From Cunninghamia lanceolata (lineage: Eukaryota > Streptophyta > Pinopsida > Cupressales > Cupressaceae), in assembly GCA_027924645.1 (NCBI GenBank), contig BSBN01001359.1:11202001-11266000 (forward strand): DNA of 64,000 bases. Reading direction: 5' to 3'. Shown piece by piece: positions 57,803 through 64,000 of this stretch. The notes under the pieces were generated by a model. That model ran no database searches and was not told the DNA's origin. It saw nothing but the letters and a program-made list of their open reading frames with translations. The number at the start of each line of letters is the position of its first letter. Positions within the stretch are counted from its first letter, which is position 1. Both the position numbers and the translations under genes were made by a program.

Positions 57803-59891
57803 ATGCCGCCACGACGTCGAGCATGTCAAAGGAGTGAGTTATATTTTTTTTTGTTTGAATTTTTTTCTAAATAGGTAGGTTTGAGTTGATTTTTGATGTA
57901 TATTTCATTAATTGTCAGGAAATGTTAATGCACCTCCTCCTCCTCCTCCTTAAAATCCACAAAATCCTAAGGAGGAAATACCTGTAGAACAACAACCTCC
58001 TCCATCCATTCCTTGACATGCCCCTGGAACACAAGAAAATATAATGGGGCAAATTGAAAACAACAAAAAAGAAATTAAAGATATAATTGCAAGGTTGAAA
58101 GATCCTTCCACTTCAACCTTGCATAGGTCCACGCTTGCTGAATCTCTTGAATCTATGTTATCAAATGTAGATTCAATTAGCAAGCAAATAACTAGTTGGA
58201 CGGATAAGAGGAGAGAGTTCAAAGATTATTATGCAGACAAGTTGTCATACCAAGATGTGAAAAAATTACAAATCACAAAATTAGACTTGTGTTCCATTTT
58301 CACAAACCCACAAACAAATCAACCTGCACCCATTACATGCAAGAGGTTCCCTATCCATTGGTGCAACAACCAAGCGATAAGGGACAATTTTGGGCAGAGG
58401 TGGTGGATGGTTTTTGACCATCCTCCATGCAATAATAATGAGGTCCTGCAATACTTTTTGAGGAAACTCTACTGCGAGTTTGTCCTTAATAAAGTGCCAA
58501 ACTATTTTGATATGCGGGACTTCCAGGGTAGAGGTGGGGGGTCAGTACAAGATAGACCAGGGGCACGTCTTGACCCATAGCGAGTAGTGAGACAAGTAAT
58601 CAACAGAGCAGCCCATGAGCATGTTTCTATCCCTTGCATTGTGAAGGAGAGTGTTGAGGTCAATACACTTCAGTCCATTAGTGCCTTGACCTAGAGCATC
58701 ATAGAGCATGCCGGTCCTACAGCACAGAGTGATTTGGGAGATAGTGCGAGGAGTAGGGTCCCACCCCATGCTTGTCAGGCTTGCAGGTCAGCTTGTGGTT
58801 ATGACCCCATGGATAGTCAGGACGCAGGTGCATAGGCTACATCTGCAGCTGAGCAGATGGTGATGACAGATACCCTCCTGAGTGAGACTTTCGGCCTTGA
58901 TACTCAGGTAAATATTAGCAAGTTTATTGAATTTAATTTATTAAATTTTATTTTTGAAATGCAAGATTAACTAATTTAAATTGATGATTTTAATGAAATA
59001 TCAGGGTCACAGCACCGATGCAGTTTTCAGTGGTTCTCCACTTACATTTTACACTAGATCATCTACTGTCGGGGTATGTAACTAGTAAACAATTATAAAT
59101 ATTACATGTAAATAGTATCATTATATGAATGGTATTCTAATATCTAATTTTGGATGTTGAATAGGTTAATACTGTAGATTTCATGGCAACACCTGCCAGC
59201 GGTGGTGGACTTCAAAGCTTTACAGAGGTAATAAAATAAATAGTTTAATGAATGAATTATACTTACTAGATTTTTGTATGTGACTTGTGTACTTTATTGT
59301 GTGTACTTCCATGTTTAGATGAACATGTGTGTATGTTAGGAGCCATGATTTGCATCACTATTATAGTTTTTGTAATTGAATAATGTTGTTTTATTTCTAG
59401 ATGATGCAGGCTGTGGAGACACCTCCACATGTTCATAGGGCAATGGAGCAGGGTGTGGCCTCTGCGATTCATAGCTCCATGGCATTGACAGGGGTATGAG
59501 GCAGATTAGTAAATTTCAATTTACATTCATTGTTATAGTTATCTATTTTTAAAAAATCAAAAGATTATTGATTTGAAGTTTAATTTCTATCTAGATGGTT
59601 TCTATAGGGCATGACATCACCAGGGCCTATTCCTGCTACTGAGGCAAGTGAGGAGACAGATTATATGTTAGCGGTAAGTGATTATTTTGATAAATGTTTC
59701 ATTTTTCATAACATGTAATTTCTATATATTAATGTCTATACTTTTTATTGTAACAGGTAAAGATGCAGGAAGAACTAAATAGGAGGAGTAGCCCTCAGGT
59801 TCGTAGTAGACCACCCACATGTGCGTCTCCATCCCCTAGAAGATCAAATGCTACCCGTGATCTATTCTCTTCACCAGCCAGAGGGGAATGA
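57803..59891 (+). pseudogene. Seven-exon gene of unknown function, exon 2 carries five stops
   Basis: Gene model by inspection: exons 57803-57833, 57919-58907, 59005-59073, 59165-59227, 59401-59493, 59608-59673 and 59757-59891, all introns GT..AG, total 481 codons. Intron 1 is phase 1; the other five are phase 0, and exons 3-6 encode only 21-31 residues each. The start is MPPRRRACQR, then a proline run, a coiled region (about 58050-58250) and a conserved-looking block CKRFPIHWCNNQAIRDNFG, RWWMVFDHPPCNNNE. The end is serine/proline/arginine-rich (SPRRSNATRDLFSSPARGE). Stops at 57951, 58014, 58578, 58692 and 58833 lie only in exon 2. All fit one C-to-T change in CAA, CGA or CAG. No family recognised; it could be a transposon-associated ORF. 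Confidence 0.65.
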
Positions 59892-59907
59892 AATTTTATT
59901 GTGTTCC

Positions 59908-60060
59908 TTTATTGTATGCCTATATGGCATTTGTGGACATATATTTTTTATTGTATATAGTTGACATTGTATGCCTATATGGCATTCTTGTAAGCCTATA
60001 TGGCTATTTTGTATATAGGTTATACTTATATCAACATATATTGATGTATGCCTATATTGA
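59908..60060. repeat. Short repeats of GTATGCCTATATGGCAT after the gene
   Basis: GTATGCCTATATGGCAT occurs near 59915 and 59969, with variants GTAAGCCTATATGGCTA near 59991 and GTATGCCTATATTGATA near 60046, in the presumed 3' untranslated region. Confidence 0.75.
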
Positions 60061-60439
60061 TATTTGGTTAATACAAATCTTTTTTATTGATGGCGTCCAT
60101 ACTTGCATTATAAATCCACGTTTGAATGGATATTTGTAGATAGCTACTTCAAATATTTAAAGTCCAATTGTATTACATAGGATGTTTGTTGATCCAATTA
60201 GCAAGCTATTGTTATTCAAGTATCACCTAAACCTCATTTTGGAACTAAAAGATAAAAGTTGTATTTAAAAAAAAATGAATCATCATGTTGAACAGAAAAT
60301 ATTAATATTCTTTATGAGTAGCATACAATGTCAACTATATGCAATACAAAAAAATGAATCATCATGTTATTCTTTATGTTTGAGATCCTGAAAATGACTA
60401 AGTATGGTAGCCTGATATCCTGAAACACTAGGATGAATA

Positions 60440-63400
60440 TCCAAGTCATTAGGATGATTGCGCCTTGAGAAAAAGTCATTAAGATGAGCACCTAAAGGAG
60501 ACTTTCTTAAACATTCAAACATTGAGCAATAAGCATGAAGGGTTAAGGCGCAATTTGCAACTCATAAAGCCTCAAAAGGGTGCCCAACTTAGAGAGAGCA
60601 TTCATTTAAGACAAGGTGCCCATTGACACCTATTCCACCATAAAAGTGTGCCTAAGGTGGAAGGAGAACAAGCCTCTAGTAAGTGAAGCGTACCTATTGT
60701 CTAAACCACTTCATTATGGCACCCTAGCATGAGGAGGAGTATATAAGTCAATAGGAAATGGTGCCTAGAATGTAAATGAAGGACTAACTGGCATTTTCAA
60801 TAAGCATAAATTCACCTTGAGCTTTCAATAAATACATCAAATTGAGCCCCATAAGCCTAGGCACCCTTTGCCTTCAAAAGAACCTTGTATCGATGTCAAG
60901 AGTTGGTTGTATCAGCGTATCGGCAGACCTTGGTTAGGCTTTGCCGATAGTGGTCTGTCTTGCCAACGAGTGTGGTTCAAAGTCGAAGACATCGGTGTAT
61001 AGGAAGATAATCCAATTGGCGCATCGGAAGAGTAGTTGAGAGATTCACCGATGAAGGGGGTCACACTGACAGTCAAAATCCATTAGTGTATCGGCCCAAC
61101 GAGATCAGAGTTCACCGATGTTTGGAGTCTCACCAATGGGTGTGGTCCGAAGGTTGTCATTGGTGAGATTGGTGTGTCAGAAAAAGAGTTTTTGAGTGTG
61201 CCGATGGTATTAATCCTACCGATAGGCGAGGGACTTAGAGTCTCATATCAGAGTGACAAAGACATTGGTGTGAAAGGATATAAAGTCACCGATAGCGGTC
61301 TGTCTAACCAATAAGAGTCAATGATGGGATGTTTGTCAGAAGTGAAATCAAACAGAGTCATGGTGGCATCGGCCTATCGGCCGATGAAATTTTAAGCTCG
61401 CCGATGGTATGTTGTCTTGCGAATAGTGAGTTCGAAGGTTCAAAAGTTGATAATTCTATGCTTCCACTATGTGCTCTGGATCAGACACTCATCCCTACTA
61501 TAGCCTAGCATTCTCTAGTTGTGTTCTCCCCTTTATTTTTGTGAACGCCTCTAGAAGTAATGTTGAGTTACTTGTGATGTCCTTATTGACTGGGGTTGTT
61601 TTGGATTCATGTGTAGTCCTTGTTCCTTATAGTCTATTGTCTACCTGACTGTTTGTTGTAACTTATTGAACCACTATGATTTTGAATATTTAGATTTAGA
61701 GGGCATTAGACACCAAAACTTCTTGACCTTTAACAACCCAACCTAGAATCAATAGATTTTTGTCCATCCCAACTATTCTAGTCAAGACAAAGCATGTTGA
61801 TTCTCATTCAATCCAAAGTTCATTAACAGGATTATCTTATCATAATATTTAGGGAAATGACCACCTAGATGGACAATGATGTGAGCTATCTATAAAGAAA
61901 CTTGCAAGAAGTATAGGAGGCATGGGAATCCCTCCATGTTGTTTATCAAGTTGAATGATCTATGACACATCATGTATCATTAGAAAATATTCTCGAAGAG
62001 AAAGCAAGTGAAAATACTCAAAAGAACCCATAACAAGGTGGAGAAGTTTAAAGGATGGAGGTTGCAACACTTTCCAACCTCATAGCCACACTAGTCCAAT
62101 GGATTAGGATAATACTATCAAGCATCCACATAATAGTAGATAATCTTATCAAAAGTCACATAAATTTCTAAGGACCATAGTGTTATCCGTATGACTTGAC
62201 ACATACTGCTTGTTTCATAAAGCAAAGGGACATGATATAAAAATTGTTGTTACATGGAGCCTAATTAGATTCGGAGGTTAAATTTACCCAACTTTTATCA
62301 GCATGGTTTCCCCCCAAATATTTTCCTACTAGTTTTGGCACCTTGAAGTCTAAGTGCATGAAAATCATTCTGAGTTGGCAACCTAATCCAATGACTTGAC
62401 ACGGATCCCAAAACCACCTATTGGACCAATAGGATCCTAGGTGCTCACTTCATGCATTATGATTTCTAGGCATCAGTTTGATGCTCCATCACAAGGAAAG
62501 TGCACCCACACTTGCAAGTGTTTTTCTTTAGGAACTAGGCACCAGTTGAAGGTTGTAGTTGCCAAGAAGAGTGCCTAGCAAGAGGAAGTCTTTTGGAGTC
62601 TCCAAAACACATCAAACACTTGACTAACAACAAGATAACTTTTTCCCAAGTTAGGTGCTTCAAGAGGGAAGTTAAAACATGAATAAGTGCCAACTTGTCT
62701 AGGTGCAAACTTCAGCTTGTTGAGGATACACATGGCGCCCAACATTCCTTGGTGATTTCATGAACTTCAAATGCTCAGAACTATTCAAGGAATGCCCAAT
62801 GCCCCTTCTTGATGATAGGCACCAAAGTGTGGGTGGAATTGCGCCTTGATGGCATTAGGCACTATCTAGAGTATGCTACTCCATGGAAATGCGCCTTCTT
62901 GCTTAGAGTAATTTAAACACTCCAAGGTCTTCAGTGATCAATTCCCCAACTTATGAAATGTCCTCCTTCATTTTAAAACACATTGTAATGCTCCAGAGAG
63001 ATGACTTTACCTAGGTGTCAATATGGTTTAGAAATGCCTCCAAAATGTGCCTTCTCTTTCAGAATGCAAAACAAGGTCCAAAGGTGCTAATAAACTGAAG
63101 CGCTTCTTTGGAAAAGTCCCAGAGGTTAAGATGCGCCTTGTCTTAATGAGGTGCAACTCTTGAGTAAGAAAGCTTGTAAAGTACGCCTAACTTAGTGAAG
63201 AGGTTGATAACTTCTAAACCCTTCCTGGAACTTAGATTACTTCAACTGAAGATCATCTTGCACCAATACATCACCAAACTTTCAATCACAAGATCAATTC
63301 AAACTTAGGCACTCATTAAGAGTCTTTCCAATGTTGGCGCATCTGAGAGGTTGAACTGGCAAGAGATGGCGCCTAGCTTCCTAGACCTTGTTTCAATATG

Positions 63401-63620
63401 TTTGAGTTCCAAAGTTGACTCAATGGTATCAAGATGGCGCCGTAGAGTCTTTGGACTAGTTCCTTAGAGTTTCAAAAACATTCTGGCTCCTTGAAAATTC
63501 CTCCTACATGCTTGGGTGCCATTTCAAGGTCCTGGAACCATGATGTAGCACCTTATTGCTCTAGGCGTCCATTCATGATTGTGCAACTTGAGATTGGCAC
63601 CTAGAGTGAATAGGCTTTCA
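60440..63620. repeat. Scattered GCGCC/GGCACC word array
   Basis: Variants of TTGCGCCTTGA, ATGCGCCTT, GGTGCC, TTAGGCACC and ATGGCGCC appear near 60448, 60546, 60590, 60640, 62816, 62836, 62889, 63130, 63336, 63369 and 63436. No fixed period. Confidence 0.55.
60880..61440. repeat. Degenerate CG-word array (CCGATAG / ATCGGTGT)
   Basis: At least fifteen variants such as GCCGATAGTGGTCTG, ACCGATAGCGGTCTG, ATCGGTGTA, CATCGGCC and ACCGATG recur every 15-45 bp. The words are the same kind as in 47280-48330. Confidence 0.7.
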
Positions 63621-64000
63621 TCCTGACTTAATACACTGCCTCCTTCTAACAATTTTTGGGGCAGCAGAAAACCTTTCACCACGGGCAAATGTCTCAGAGA
63701 TATAAAAAACTGAGAGAGGTTATTGTAGAGGCACTCTACGTGATCGTGTTGCCTTAGATGGAATGTTTCTAAGTGACACGATTTTTGAGTAACATCTCGT
63801 CAAAGATTGCTACCTTTTTGCACTTTGGACTCTTCAGGGATATCATCGGTACAATGTAGCTCGGACTGTTTCGACATGTTTGGGTGAAAAAAAGGACCAT
63901 GCCTAGCGTAAATGTACCCATCTAGACACGTTGGAACAATTAGTTTGGTCGCATCACGAGCAAGACGAAAGTTACACCCCTTTGCAACTTTACACTGCCT

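Larger units (their letters stand above)
60140..64000. other. No gene recognised; word-array DNA
   Basis: No supported reading frame on either strand. The text is dominated by recurring short words (GCGCCTT, GGCACC, GTGCCTA at about 60440-60900 and 62300-63620) around a block of CCGAT/ATCGG words (60880-61440). It could be the noncoding part or a long LTR of a retroelement running off the window. Confidence 0.5.

Noticed and set aside
57803..59891. Seven-exon gene as another plant mobile domain protein
   Set aside because: None of the PMD blocks (FHLPTGEM, TLEDV) is present, and the MPPRRR start alone is not diagnostic.

Overview
This 64 kb window reads as heterochromatic, transposon-dominated plant nuclear DNA. 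I infer a seed plant with a large genome, most likely a gymnosperm. That inference rests on the density of old nested LTR retrotransposons, PPR and plant-mobile-domain fragments, and the lack of any clean single-copy gene; nothing in the sequence proves it. No prokaryotic operon, rRNA, tRNA or CRISPR feature was seen. Almost every coding frame is broken, and where two copies can be compared, most breaks are in-frame stops explained by C-to-T or G-to-A changes (CAG, CAA, CGA, TGG to stop) with few indels. That is the expected decay of cytosine-methylated DNA.

Layout. 1-4282: gag-only remnant of a Ty3/gypsy element with a noncoding tail. 4283-9681: chromovirus CHR-1 (+) with both LTRs, PBS, gag, a protease/RT deletion, integrase and chromodomain. 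9682-16415: 3' end of a Ty1/copia element whose LTR is split by a solo LTR (11416-16132, TSD GTGAG), itself split by a non-autonomous LTR element carrying a plant mobile domain gene fragment (11635-15458, TSD ATAAT). 16473-about 34420: Tat-like gypsy element TAT-1 (+), interrupted by chromovirus CHR-2 (-, 17897-25785), a solo LTR (28171-28972, TSD GAGGT) and a 2.8 kb TG..CA insertion (29747-32550, TSD ATAAT). CHR-2 is itself interrupted by a 1.8 kb TG..CA insertion (TSD CAATT). 37661-53690: minus-strand block holding a nearly intact gag-pol (TAT-2) followed by two diverged copies of a long unidentified ORF (ORF3-A, ORF3-B). PPR pseudogene pieces lie on both sides of this block. 57550-59891: a 109-bp palindrome, a TATA box and a seven-exon gene of unknown function. 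60.1-64 kb: no gene seen, but degenerate arrays of CG-containing words.

Most notable. (1) TAT-1 and TAT-2 carry an extra RNase H between protease and RT, with all four catalytic acidic residues intact in TAT-2, while the usual RNase H behind RT has lost its catalytic aspartates in both. (2) A roughly 1000-codon ORF of unknown function sits behind pol, in the position env has in other elements, and two diverged copies stay in frame end to end. (3) Four LTRs share ladders of short AT-rich hairpins downstream of a TATA box; the stem sequences differ while pairing is kept. (4) A plant mobile domain gene, with promoter-like TATA box and intron, is captured in an LTR element with exact TSDs. (5) CHR-1 and CHR-2 share two in-frame TAG codons at identical integrase positions.
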